From NCBI GenBank assembly GCA_902796565.1, contig CADBPP010000150.1:1-8963 (forward strand): a stretch of 8,963 nt of DNA, written 5' to 3'. Below the pieces are notes generated by a model that was given only the letters and a program-made list of their open reading frames with translations, was not told the origin of the DNA and did no database searches. Both the position numbers and the translations under genes were made by a program. This DNA is from an uncultured Eubacteriales bacterium (GTDB taxonomy: Bacteria; Bacillota; Clostridia; Eubacteriales; Anaerofustaceae). Positions 1-7,024 of the stretch are shown here, one piece after another (positions within the stretch are counted from its first letter, which is position 1; the number at the start of each line of letters is the position of its first letter).

Positions 1-1164
1 GGACGTGCCGCGGCAGTAGCGGGAGGCATGCATGAAGGGATAGTAGATGGTCTGGGCCCACGCTCCTCCGCCGTTGCGGGTCATGATGGGAGCGATGACG
101 TTCACCAGCTGGGCGAGGCAGGCTATCTTTACCCTGTCAGCGTGCTTCAGCAGAGTTATCAGGATGCTTCCGGCCAGCAGCGCGTCTTCAAAGTTGTAGA
201 TGTCTTCCAATAGCGGCAGAGCTCTGCCCCAGCGATCTCTCCTGTGGATCTCGCGGTCCTGCTCGTTGGAATGGTACCACACGTTCCATTCGTCGAAGGA
301 GAGATTGACGGTCTTTTTCGAGTGCTTCGTCCCCTTGACCGCGTCGCAGATGGAAACGACGGTGGAGATGAACTCGTCCATGTCCATGCTCCTGGCCAGA
401 AATCCCGGAGTGTCCCCCGTGGGGTTGCCGTAGTAGCGGTGCAGCGACACGTAGTCCACGCTGTCATAGCACTCCTGGAGCATCTGGTATTCCCACTTGC
501 CGAATGTGGGCATCTCGGAGCTGGAGGACCCGCAGGCCACCGTTTCGATGGAGGGATCCACCCATTTCATAATTTTGGAAGCCTCATTGGCCACATGGCC
601 GTATTCCGAGGCGCTCTTCTGTCCCATCTGCCAGGGACCGTCCATCTCGTTGCCCAGGCACCACAGCTTGATCCCGAAGGGATCCCTGGCGCCGTTGGCG
701 ATCCTCATCTCCGAGAACTTGCTCCCGCCGGGATGGTTCGCGTATTCCACTATGTCCCGGGCGGCTTCCGGGCCCCTGGTCCCCAGGTTGACCGCGTACA
801 TTACCTGGCTGCCCGCCTTTTTCGCCCAGGTGACGAATTCGTGCAGCCCGACCTCATTGGTCTCGGTGGTGAACCACGCAAGATCCAGCCGTTTCGGGCG
901 TTTCGACACGTCTCCGACGGAGTCCTCCCAGTTGAATCCGGATACGAAATTCCCTCCCGGATATCTGACCACCGGTACTCCCAGCTCCTTTACCAGTTTA
1001 AGCACATCCCTGCGGAATCCCAGCTCATCTGCCTCGGGATGGCCCGGTTCGTAGATCCCTCCGTAAACGGCCCTGCCAAGATGCTCGATGAAGGATCCGT
1101 AGATCCTGGGATCGATCTTTCCTGTAATATAGTCCCTGTCAATAACTATGCTCGCTTTTTTCAC
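1..1164 (-). CDS. abfA: Alpha-L-arabinofuranosidase, GH51 (C-terminus off the left edge)
   Basis: Retaining glycoside hydrolase that removes terminal L-arabinofuranosyl residues from arabino-oligosaccharides; with no signal peptide it should act in the cytoplasm on imported oligomers. The translation from GTG at 1164 begins VKKASIVIDRDY and continues with the GH51 hallmark IYGSFIEHLGRAVYGGIYEP, then RYPGGNFVSG and NLGTRG. The acid/base Glu is E173 in CLGNEMDG and the nucleophile is E292 in FDEWNVW, almost the same positions as in Geobacillus AbfA (E175/E294). The 388 codons visible include the whole TIM barrel through YYPFMHAS; family members are about 500 aa, so roughly 110 residues of the C-terminal beta domain are missing because the window ends, not because the gene is broken. 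It lies 20 nt downstream of the kinase stop with its own strong ribosome binding site, so cotranscription with the two-component genes is likely. Family assignment is very secure; the exact substrate (arabinan versus arabinoxylan fragments) is not. Confidence 0.96.
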   Translation of the reverse strand, partial: MKKASIVIDRDYITGKIDPRIYGSFIEHLGRAVYGGIYEPGHPEADELGFRRDVLKLVKELGVPVVRYPGGNFVSGFNWEDSVGDVSKRPKRLDLAWFTTETNEVGLHEFVTWAKKAGSQVMYAVNLGTRGPEAARDIVEYANHPGGSKFSEMRIANGARDPFGIKLWCLGNEMDGPWQMGQKSASEYGHVANEASKIMKWVDPSIETVACGSSSSEMPTFGKWEYQMLQECYDSVDYVSLHRYYGNPTGDTPGFLARSMDMDEFISTVVSICDAVKGTKHSKKTVNLSFDEWNVWYHSNEQDREIHRRDRWGRALPLLEDIYNFEDALLAGSILITLLKHADRVKIACLAQLVNVIAPIMTRNGGGAWAQTIYYPFMHASRYCRGTS

Positions 1165-1171
1165 CTGTGCT

Positions 1172-1178
1172 CCTCCTT
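1172..1178 (-). promoter_or_regulatory. Ribosome binding site fixing the GTG start of the arabinofuranosidase
   Basis: On the minus strand AAGGAGG is followed 7 nt later by GTG at 1164. It is an almost perfect anti-16S match and sits inside the 20-nt gap after the kinase stop codon. It decides the GTG start, which also agrees with the conserved GH51 N-terminus. No terminator or promoter fits in the gap. Confidence 0.85.
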
Positions 1179-1184
1179 ATGGTT

Positions 1185-2507
1185 TTATGCCGCCGGCAGT
1201 GTGATGGTTATGGTGGTCCCCCTTCCCTTGACGCTGTCCGCCGTTATGGTGCCCCCGTGGGCCTCCGTGATCTGCTTTGCTATGGCGAGCCCCAGACCGC
1301 TGCCGCCTTCCTTGCGGCTCCTTGCCTTGTCAGTCCTGTAAAAACGGTTGAAGATGTTTTCGAGCTCGCTTTTGTCTATTCCTATGCCGTGGTCCTCCAC
1401 CGCTATCACGGCCTTCTGGCCGGCTCTCTTGAGGCTCATGCGTATATCCTGTCCCGGGGACGAATATTTGATGGCATTGTCCAGGACTATGGACAGAAGC
1501 TGCACCATCTTGTTGTAATCGGCAGTAAGGATCACAGAGTCCGCGGCCTTGTCGTCGAACCAGAGCCTGATGCCTTTCCTGTCTGCTATGGGGACGAATC
1601 GGTCCCTGACGTCACGGCACAGTCTGTAAGCGAAGAACTGCTGCATCGACAGGTCGTCGCTGCCGGCGTCGGACTTCGCGATCTGCAGGAGGTTATCCAC
1701 CAGAAGCTGCATGTGTTCGGTCTCCCTGTAGGCGGAATCGATCCATTCCATCTGTTCCGACACCGGATCGTCCGGACAGGACCGGGCCACGTCCAGGTTC
1801 GTGCGCATGATGGTTATGGGGGTGCGCAGCTCATGGGACGCGTCTGCGATGAAGGATTTCTGCTGCTGCATGCTTACTTCAACGGGCTTCATGGAATTGC
1901 CCGCGATGAAGTATCCCGTGACGAGGGAGAGAAGGAAACCCAGCGCGATGGCCAGGAGCATCGTGCGGCGGAAGGTCTGGTTCATGTTCTCCTGGTAATG
2001 CATGTTCTGGATGGTCTGTATGATCCGCATCTGCCCGGAGTCCGTGACGGCGATGGTGGTGCAGACCCCTATGTTCACGTCCCCGTAGCGGTAAAGATGG
2101 AGATAGTAGGTGCCGTCGGATTCAGCGCTCTCCCTCACGGCACGGCTGTCCGCCGCGAAGATAAGGCTCCTGATGGCCGCCAGAGGATCCAGCGGAAGGG
2201 AATAGCTGCTGATATATACGTATGAATGCCCCGAGACGTCCCAGATGCCGTAGCTGATATTTGTGGAATTCAGCCTGGCCTTGAAATCGTTATACTCCTC
2301 GTAGAGCGCACCCTGGGAAGAGGACTGGTTTTCGAAAAGGGAAACGTAGCGCTTGAGCATGTAGGCGTCGTTCATGAGTTCGTTGTCGGTGCTTTCCGTG
2401 GCCTGGACCTGGAAGGATATGAAAACGAAGATCACTATGGATGTGAGTATCGCCAGAAACACCGCTGAATTCATCAGGGTGAGCCTCAGCTTCATCTTTT
2501 TAAGCAT
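1185..2507 (-). CDS. Membrane sensor histidine kinase without a full HAMP domain
   Basis: Sensor kinase of a two-component system, 440 aa, expected in the cytoplasmic membrane and phosphorylating the response regulator encoded just upstream. Residues about 12-32 form the first membrane helix, 35-180 an extracytoplasmic sensor region of about 145 residues that I do not recognise, and 183-203 the second helix (MLLAIALGFLLSLVTGYFIAG, 183-203). The HisKA motif SHELRTP holds the phospho-acceptor H225, with E226 and T229 in the positions expected for phosphatase activity. The ATPase domain shows the N box DNAIKY (N344), G1 box DHGIGID (from 372), F box NRFYRTD and G2 box GSGLGL (from about 403). 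Only about 22 residues separate the second helix from H225, too few for a complete HAMP linker. The ATG at 2507 overlaps the regulator's stop by 8 nt, which suggests translational coupling. It is catalytically complete by motif; the signal is unknown, though the downstream arabinofuranosidase hints at carbohydrate or cell-envelope sensing (inference). Confidence 0.95.
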   Translation of the reverse strand: MLKKMKLRLTLMNSAVFLAILTSIVIFVFISFQVQATESTDNELMNDAYMLKRYVSLFENQSSSQGALYEEYNDFKARLNSTNISYGIWDVSGHSYVYISSYSLPLDPLAAIRSLIFAADSRAVRESAESDGTYYLHLYRYGDVNIGVCTTIAVTDSGQMRIIQTIQNMHYQENMNQTFRRTMLLAIALGFLLSLVTGYFIAGNSMKPVEVSMQQQKSFIADASHELRTPITIMRTNLDVARSCPDDPVSEQMEWIDSAYRETEHMQLLVDNLLQIAKSDAGSDDLSMQQFFAYRLCRDVRDRFVPIADRKGIRLWFDDKAADSVILTADYNKMVQLLSIVLDNAIKYSSPGQDIRMSLKRAGQKAVIAVEDHGIGIDKSELENIFNRFYRTDKARSRKEGGSGLGLAIAKQITEAHGGTITADSVKGRGTTITITLPAA

Positions 2508-3177
2508 CGTCTTCCTCCAGGATATATCCGAGATTGCGCCTGGTGGATATCCTGACGCTCATGCTGCCGGAGATCTTTTTCCTGAGGTAATGCATGTATA
2601 TCTCCACGGTGTTGTCCGTGGCCTCGCTGTCGAGGCCCCATACCTTGTCCAGCAGATAGTCCTTTGACACGATGGCTCCCTTGTTTTTGAGGAGGATTTC
2701 CAGCATGCGGGCCTCCTTGGAAGGAAGCACCTCGCTGTGTTCCCCCACGGTAAGCACGGCGTTGGAGGTGTCCAGCATGATATCGCCCGCTCCGATGGTG
2801 CGGGACGTGAAGACGGCGCTCTGGCGTCTTCCCAGGGCCTTTACCCTGGCGATGAACTCATCCATCGCAAAGGGTTTGGTCAGATAGTCGTCCGCTCCCA
2901 GTTCCAGTCCCCTGACCTTGTCCTCCGTGGAGTCCTTGGCCGTCAGGAGCAGTATGGGCGTGAAGACGCCTTCCTCCCGGAGCTTTTTCAGCACGGTGAG
3001 CCCGTCCATCTCCGGCAGCATTATATCCAGCACTATGACGTCATAGGTGCTACGCCTGCCCTGGAGGTAGCCCGAGAGCCCGTCCTGCACGCTCTCCGCG
3101 GTGATGTTGTTCTTTTCCAGCATCCTGCACAGGGGTTTCGCTATATTTATTTCATCCTCGATGACAAGTACGTTCAT
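2500..3177 (-). CDS. OmpR/PhoB-family DNA-binding response regulator
   Basis: Cytoplasmic transcription factor of 225 aa that should be phosphorylated by the adjacent kinase and then bind DNA as a dimer. The receiver domain (about 1-120) has the acidic pair E7/D8, phospho-acceptor D51 in VLDIMLPEMDG, the switch threonine T79 in LLLTAKD, and K101 in YLTKPF. The C-terminal half (about 128-222) is a winged-helix effector domain, with LPSKEARMLEILL, the recognition region SEATDNTVEIYMHYLRKKI, and a terminal beta wing containing STRRNLGYIL. The ATG at 3177 is supported by GAGGG 6 nt upstream and by the usual start MNVLVIEDE. The stop lies inside the kinase gene (8-nt overlap). First gene of the leftward operon. 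Its regulon cannot be deduced; the divergent promoter region and the downstream arabinofuranosidase are the nearest candidates. Confidence 0.95.
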   Translation of the reverse strand: MNVLVIEDEINIAKPLCRMLEKNNITAESVQDGLSGYLQGRRSTYDVIVLDIMLPEMDGLTVLKKLREEGVFTPILLLTAKDSTEDKVRGLELGADDYLTKPFAMDEFIARVKALGRRQSAVFTSRTIGAGDIMLDTSNAVLTVGEHSEVLPSKEARMLEILLKNKGAIVSKDYLLDKVWGLDSEATDNTVEIYMHYLRKKISGSMSVRISTRRNLGYILEEDDA

Positions 3178-3194
3178 GTGTTTCCCTCAGGCAT

Positions 3195-3223
3195 ATTATA
3201 TATCCCGAGGGTGTATCTGTCAA
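3195..3223 (-). promoter_or_regulatory. Consensus sigma-A promoter of the regulator-kinase-arabinofuranosidase operon
   Basis: On the minus strand a perfect -35 TTGACA (3223-3218), a 17-bp spacer and a perfect -10 TATAAT (3200-3195). The predicted start, about 7 nt past the -10, falls near 3188, which is also the first base of the GAGGG ribosome binding site (3188-3184) before ATG at 3177. The leader would therefore be only about 11 nt. A promoter this strong is unusual for a two-component operon and would normally need repression or give constitutive expression. Confidence 0.85.
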
Positions 3224-3233
3224 AGGGTGTTGT

Positions 3234-3261
3234 TTTGCACGGACGGGCTTTGTGGTATAAT
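3234..3261 (+). promoter_or_regulatory. Extended -10 promoter of the beta-CASP gene
   Basis: TGG immediately precedes TATAAT (3256-3261), giving a TGn-extended -10. A -35-like TTTGCA lies at 3234-3239 with a 16-bp spacer. The predicted start is near 3268, where the ribosome binding site GAGGTGA (3268-3274) begins, 6 nt before ATG at 3281; the leader would be about 13 nt. It is divergent from the regulator promoter, the two -35 boxes being about 10 bp apart. Confidence 0.75.
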
Positions 3262-3280
3262 TGCCGCGAGGTGAATCGAT

Positions 3281-4888
3281 ATGAGACTGACTTTTATTGG
3301 AGCCGCCCATGAAGTTACGGGAAGCATGAGCCTCATCGAACTCGGCGGCAGATATATAATGGTGGACTGCGGGATGGAGCAGGGAAAGAACATATATCAG
3401 AATGCTCCCCTGGACGTGGATCCTTCGAAGATCGAGGCCATGGTTCTGACCCACGCCCACGTGGATCATTCAGGGAACATTCCTCTTCTGTACAGGAAAG
3501 GGTTCCGAGGAAACATCTATGCCACAGAGGATACCTGCAGGCTGTGCGGCATAATGCTGAGAGACTGCGCCCATATCAAGGAGACGGAAGCGGAGTACGC
3601 CAATAAGAAGGCCCAGAGGGCCGGAAGGAAAGAGGTGGAGCCCGAGTACGATATGCAGGACGCCGAAGGGGCCCTGGAGCTATTTGTCCCGGTGGGATAT
3701 TCCGAAATGTGCGATATCTTCGAAGGGGCCCAGGTGCGCTTCACGGACGTGGGACACCTTCTTGGCAGCGCGGCGGCGGAGCTGTTTCTGACGGAAGGGG
3801 AAGAATCCAGGAAGATCGTCTTCAGCGGGGACGTGGGAAACATAGACCAGCCCATCATAAAGGATCCCCAGAACGTATACGGCGCCGACTACCTGGTCGT
3901 TGAATCCACCTACGGAGCAAGGATCCACCAGTATCCTTCCGAGTCGGACCCGGTGGGCACCCTGGCGGGGGTGATACAGCGCACCCTTGATCGGGGCGGG
4001 AACGTGATAATACCCTCCTTCGCCGTGGGCCGTACCCAGGATATCCTGTACTATATAAGGCAGATCAAAGCCGACGGCCTGGTGAAGGGACATGACGGCT
4101 TCGAGGTATACGTGGACAGCCCCCTTTCGGTACAGGCCACGGAGATCTTCATGGAATGCTCCCGCGGCTGCCTTGACGAAGAAGCCCTCGCCCTGGTGGA
4201 CGCCGGGATCAACCCGATAATCTTCGACGGGCTGAGGACCACCCAGAGCGTGGATGAGTCAAAGGCGCTGAACACCGATCCCGTGCCCAAGGTGATAATC
4301 TCCTCAGCCGGAATGTGCGACGCCGGAAGGATCAGACACCATCTGAAGCATAATCTGTGGAACGCCGCTTCCACATTGCTTTTCGTGGGATACCAGTCCG
4401 TGGGCACCCTGGGCAGAAGGATCGAGGACGGCGCCGACAGCGTCAACCTTTTCGGTGAGAGCATAGCCGTCAACTGCGAGATAGCCCTGCTTCCCTCGGT
4501 GAGCGGACACGCTGACAGCGCCCATCTTGTGGAATGGGTGAAGGCGATCGGCGAGATACCGAAGAGGATCTTCATCAACCACGGTGATGACGAGAACAGC
4601 TCCGCCCTCCGAAAGAGGCTTTCCGAGGAAGGCTACAAGGCTTATGTCCCCTACAGCGGTACGGTCTACGACCTGGTGAAGGATTCCTTCGTCGCCGCTC
4701 CCGAGGGCATCGCCCTGGAGAAGGAGACCATAACGGTTCGTTCGGAGAAACCCACCATCGATCTTATCAGGCAGGCGCTGTCGAGGCTGTCCGGTCTGGT
4801 GAGCAGGATGTCGAACTTCAGGGACAGCACTCTCAGGGGATATCTGCAGAAGCTGACGGAGATCATAGAAGATGTGGAAAAGCGGTGA
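3281..4888 (+). CDS. Beta-CASP metallo-beta-lactamase-fold protein, probable ribonuclease (YSH1-like)
   Basis: Protein of 535 aa from the metallo-beta-lactamase superfamily with the nucleic-acid-specific beta-CASP insertion (YSH1/CPSF73-like group, common in Clostridia). Zinc ligands are visible in order: HAHVDH at 58-63, H159 in DVGHLLGS, D184 in FSGDVGN and H434 in INHGDD. Beta-CASP motifs follow: acidic E208 in ESTYG (motif A), the SSAGMCDAGRIRHHL segment with H353/H354 (motif B region), and H410 in SGHAD (motif C). The segment around 405-465 is the RNA-metabolising (RMMBL) part. Residues about 470-535 form a charged, probably helical tail. All metal and catalytic motifs are intact, so an active phosphodiesterase acting on RNA is likely, but whether it is endo- or exonucleolytic and its targets are unknown. 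It lacks the longer RNase J architecture. Start chosen from GAGGTGA 6 nt upstream and the family N-terminus MRLTFIGAAHEVTGS. Monocistronic: its own promoter and a strong terminator. Confidence 0.92.
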   Translation: MRLTFIGAAHEVTGSMSLIELGGRYIMVDCGMEQGKNIYQNAPLDVDPSKIEAMVLTHAHVDHSGNIPLLYRKGFRGNIYATEDTCRLCGIMLRDCAHIKETEAEYANKKAQRAGRKEVEPEYDMQDAEGALELFVPVGYSEMCDIFEGAQVRFTDVGHLLGSAAAELFLTEGEESRKIVFSGDVGNIDQPIIKDPQNVYGADYLVVESTYGARIHQYPSESDPVGTLAGVIQRTLDRGGNVIIPSFAVGRTQDILYYIRQIKADGLVKGHDGFEVYVDSPLSVQATEIFMECSRGCLDEEALALVDAGINPIIFDGLRTTQSVDESKALNTDPVPKVIISSAGMCDAGRIRHHLKHNLWNAASTLLFVGYQSVGTLGRRIEDGADSVNLFGESIAVNCEIALLPSVSGHADSAHLVEWVKAIGEIPKRIFINHGDDENSSALRKRLSEEGYKAYVPYSGTVYDLVKDSFVAAPEGIALEKETITVRSEKPTIDLIRQALSRLSGLVSRMSNFRDSTLRGYLQKLTEIIEDVEKR

Positions 4889-4893
4889 GCATC

Positions 4894-4925
4894 CACCCGC
4901 GGGCATGCCTGCGGGTGTTTTTTTT
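4894..4925 (+). terminator. Intrinsic terminator of the beta-CASP gene
   Basis: CACCCGC (4894-4900) pairs with GCGGGTG (4911-4917), and three further inner pairs, one of them G-T, leave a CATG tetraloop, for a 10-bp GC-rich stem. Eight T follow directly (4918-4925). It begins 5 nt after the stop codon and isolates this gene from htpG. Confidence 0.93.
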
Positions 4926-4963
4926 GTCTTTCGTTAAAACATCATGAAAATGTTTCAAATCTA

Positions 4964-4991
4964 TTGATTTAATAACAAAGCGGATTATAAT
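4964..4991 (+). promoter_or_regulatory. Sigma-A promoter of htpG
   Basis: A perfect -10 TATAAT lies at 4986-4991 and a -35-like TTGATT at 4964-4969, with a 16-bp spacer. The surrounding DNA (about 4926-5000) is markedly AT rich compared with the coding regions. The predicted start at about 4998 falls on the first bases of the CIRCE operator, the usual HrcA-repressible geometry. The leader is about 64 nt, far longer than for the other genes here. Confidence 0.8.
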
Positions 4992-4996
4992 TATTA

Positions 4997-5023
4997 TTAG
5001 CACTCAGAGTCATTGAGTGCTAA
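4997..5023 (+). promoter_or_regulatory. CIRCE operator (HrcA binding site) of htpG
   Basis: TTAGCACTC (4997-5005), a 9-nt spacer, and GAGTGCTAA (5015-5023). Both 9-nt arms match the CIRCE consensus without mismatch. It overlaps the predicted transcription start of htpG, so HrcA should block initiation and release on heat or protein-folding stress, when GroEL is titrated away. As an inverted repeat it would also form a stem at the 5' end of the mRNA. Confidence 0.97.
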
Positions 5024-5061
5024 ACATGTTATCAATGATCTGAAAAGAAAGGAAGAATAAA

Positions 5062-6978
5062 ATGGCCAAGAAACAGTTTAAGGCAGAATCTAAAAAACTT
5101 CTGGACCTAATGATCAATTCGATCTATACCAACAGGGAGATCTTTCTGAGGGAACTGATCTCCAACGCCTCGGACGCCATAGACAAGCTGTATTTCAAGA
5201 GTCTTACGGAAGGGATCTCCGGCATGGACCGCAGCGACTTTGCCATCAGGGTGCTCTTCGATAAGGAGGACCGCACCATTACGGTGAGCGACAACGGCAT
5301 AGGCATGGGGGAGAAGGAGCTGGAGGAGAACCTTGGCACCATAGCAAGGAGCGGCTCCCTTGATTTCAAGAAGGGAATGGACGAGAATCCCGACATAGAC
5401 ATCATCGGCCAGTTCGGCGTCGGTTTCTATTCCGCTTTCATGGTGGCAGACAATGTAAAGGTCATATCCCGCGCATACGGCTCCGATGAGGCCTTTGTCT
5501 GGGAATCCAACGGCGCCGACGGTTATACTGTGAAAAGCACAGAGAAGGACGGCTGGGGAACGGACGTCATCCTGACCCTCAAGGAGGATACCGAGGATGA
5601 GAAGTATTCCGATTATCTGAACGAATACCGTCTCAGGCAGCTGATAACCCACTATTCGGATTATGTGCGCTATCCCATAATCATGAAGGTGGAAAAGCAC
5701 AGGGAGATCCCCGCCACCGATGAAGAGAAGGCAAAGGAGGACTATGCTCCGCAGTATGAACACTATTACGAGGACGAGACCGTCAACAGCATGGTGCCCA
5801 TATGGAAGCGCCCGAAGGCCCAGGTGACGAAGGAGGAGTACGACCAGTTCTACAAGGATAAGTTCTATGACTGGAACGATCCTCTGAAGGTCATACACGC
5901 CAATATCGAGGGAGGGCTCAATTACAACGCCCTGATGTACATCCCTTCGAAGGCACCCTTCAATTATTATTCAAAGGCTTATGAGAAGGGCCTGGCCCTG
6001 TATTCCAGCGGCGTATTGATCATGGAGAAGTGCGCCGACCTTCTGCCGGACTACTTCAGCTTCGTCAGAGGTCTGGTGGACACTCCGGATCTGTCTCTGA
6101 ATATTTCCAGGGAGATGCTGCAGCATGACCGCCAGCTCAAGGCCATCGCGCTCAGGATCGAGAAAAAGATCAAGAGTGAACTGGAGAGCATGCTGAACAG
6201 CGAAAGGGAAGAGTATAAAAAGTTCTACTCGGAGTTCGGACTGCAGCTCAAGTACGGCATCTACAGCGATTACGGCACCCACCGCGACGTGCTCGAGGAT
6301 CTTCTGATGTTCTATTCATCCACAGAGAAGGAACCTGTGACATTCAAGGAATATATCGGAAGGATGAAGCCGGACCAGAAGAACATCTACTACGCCTGCG
6401 GCGAGAGCATCGAAAAGATCGATACCCTGCCCCAGACGGAGACGCTGAAGGAAAAGGGATATGAGATCCTCTACTGCACCGACGATATCGACGAATTCAC
6501 ATTCAAGACCCTTATCCAGGTGGGTGAGAAGAACCTCGTTTCCGTCAACGATACGGACCTGGGCCTCGAGGAGAGCGACGAGGAGAAGTCCGCCCTGGAA
6601 ACGGAGCAGAAGGAAAGCAGGGATCTGCTGGACAAAATGAAGGAATACCTGGGAGACAAGGTGAAGGAAGTCAGGCTCTCCTCCAAGCTCAGGAGCCATG
6701 CCGTGTGCTTCTCCAGCGGGAGCGGCATCAGCATGGAGATGGAAAAGGTGCTCAACGCCATCCCCAACGGTGAAAAGATCCGCGCGGAGAGGATACTGGA
6801 GCTCAACCCGAACCACCGTGTCTTCACGACGCTGAAGGCGATATACTCAGCGGACAGTGAAGACGAAAGGATAAGAGAATACAGCGGCCTTCTTTACGAC
6901 ATGGCCTCCCTTATCGAGGGCATGGGGGTAGACGATCCCGTTGCCCTGGCGGACCGCATCTGCGAGCTTATGAAGTAA
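5062..6978 (+). CDS. htpG: Molecular chaperone HtpG (bacterial Hsp90)
   Basis: Cytosolic ATP-dependent homodimeric chaperone that remodels client proteins with the DnaK system. At 638 aa it is full length (family about 610-640). The N-terminal GHKL ATPase shows E31 and N35 in LRELISNASDA, D77 in DNGIGMG, the lid/glycine motif GQFGVGFYS from 116, and GTDVILTL. The middle domain contains SLNISREMLQ with R350, the arginine expected to contact ATP gamma-phosphate, and the C-terminal dimerisation domain ends DRICELMK without the eukaryotic MEEVD tail. ATG at 5062 is preceded by AGGAAG with a 6-nt spacer and gives the normal MAKKQFKAESKKLLDLM start. It sits alone between two terminators, under a CIRCE-controlled promoter, so it belongs to the HrcA regulon, unlike htpG of B. 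subtilis, which is outside it. No frame or motif damage seen. Confidence 0.98.
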   Translation: MAKKQFKAESKKLLDLMINSIYTNREIFLRELISNASDAIDKLYFKSLTEGISGMDRSDFAIRVLFDKEDRTITVSDNGIGMGEKELEENLGTIARSGSLDFKKGMDENPDIDIIGQFGVGFYSAFMVADNVKVISRAYGSDEAFVWESNGADGYTVKSTEKDGWGTDVILTLKEDTEDEKYSDYLNEYRLRQLITHYSDYVRYPIIMKVEKHREIPATDEEKAKEDYAPQYEHYYEDETVNSMVPIWKRPKAQVTKEEYDQFYKDKFYDWNDPLKVIHANIEGGLNYNALMYIPSKAPFNYYSKAYEKGLALYSSGVLIMEKCADLLPDYFSFVRGLVDTPDLSLNISREMLQHDRQLKAIALRIEKKIKSELESMLNSEREEYKKFYSEFGLQLKYGIYSDYGTHRDVLEDLLMFYSSTEKEPVTFKEYIGRMKPDQKNIYYACGESIEKIDTLPQTETLKEKGYEILYCTDDIDEFTFKTLIQVGEKNLVSVNDTDLGLEESDEEKSALETEQKESRDLLDKMKEYLGDKVKEVRLSSKLRSHAVCFSSGSGISMEMEKVLNAIPNGEKIRAERILELNPNHRVFTTLKAIYSADSEDERIREYSGLLYDMASLIEGMGVDDPVALADRICELMK

Positions 6979-6989
6979 CGTACATTAAC

Positions 6990-7022
6990 GGGCCTGCTCT
7001 GAGGAGCGGGCCCTTATCCTTT
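6990..7022 (+). terminator. First hairpin after htpG, weak T tract
   Basis: GGGCCTGCTC (6990-6999) pairs with GAGCGGGCCC (7004-7013) around a TGAG loop: 10 bp with one G-T pair. The following bases, TTATCCTTT, are a poor U tract, so on its own this may pause or stabilise the 3' end rather than terminate efficiently. Confidence 0.6.
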
Positions 7023-7024
7023 CC

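Noticed and set aside
244..1341. Long rightward open frame of 365 codons, and another at 1167-2225
   Set aside because: They lie antisense to the arabinofuranosidase and the kinase, whose translations match known families with catalytic motifs. The rightward translations have no recognisable domain and no ribosome binding site, so they are codon-bias shadows.
3235..3240. TTGCAC as the -35 of the beta-CASP promoter
   Set aside because: The spacer to TATAAT would be 15 bp, too short; TTTGCA one base upstream gives 16 bp, and the TGn-extended -10 reduces the need for a -35.
3221..3252. CAAAG...CTTTG inverted repeat between the divergent promoters as a regulator site
   Set aside because: Five-bp arms 22 bp apart are weak, and OmpR-family proteins usually bind direct repeats; no convincing tandem repeat was found in this gap.
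4937..4955. Inverted repeat AAACAT-7 nt-ATGTTT upstream of the htpG promoter
   Set aside because: Only 6-bp AT-rich arms in AT-rich DNA; easily produced by chance and matching no operator I know. It would need conservation in relatives to be taken seriously.
5107..5898. Leftward open frame of 263 codons inside htpG
   Set aside because: Antisense to the clearly coding Hsp90 ATPase domain; the translation is low-complexity hydrophobic sequence with no family resemblance.
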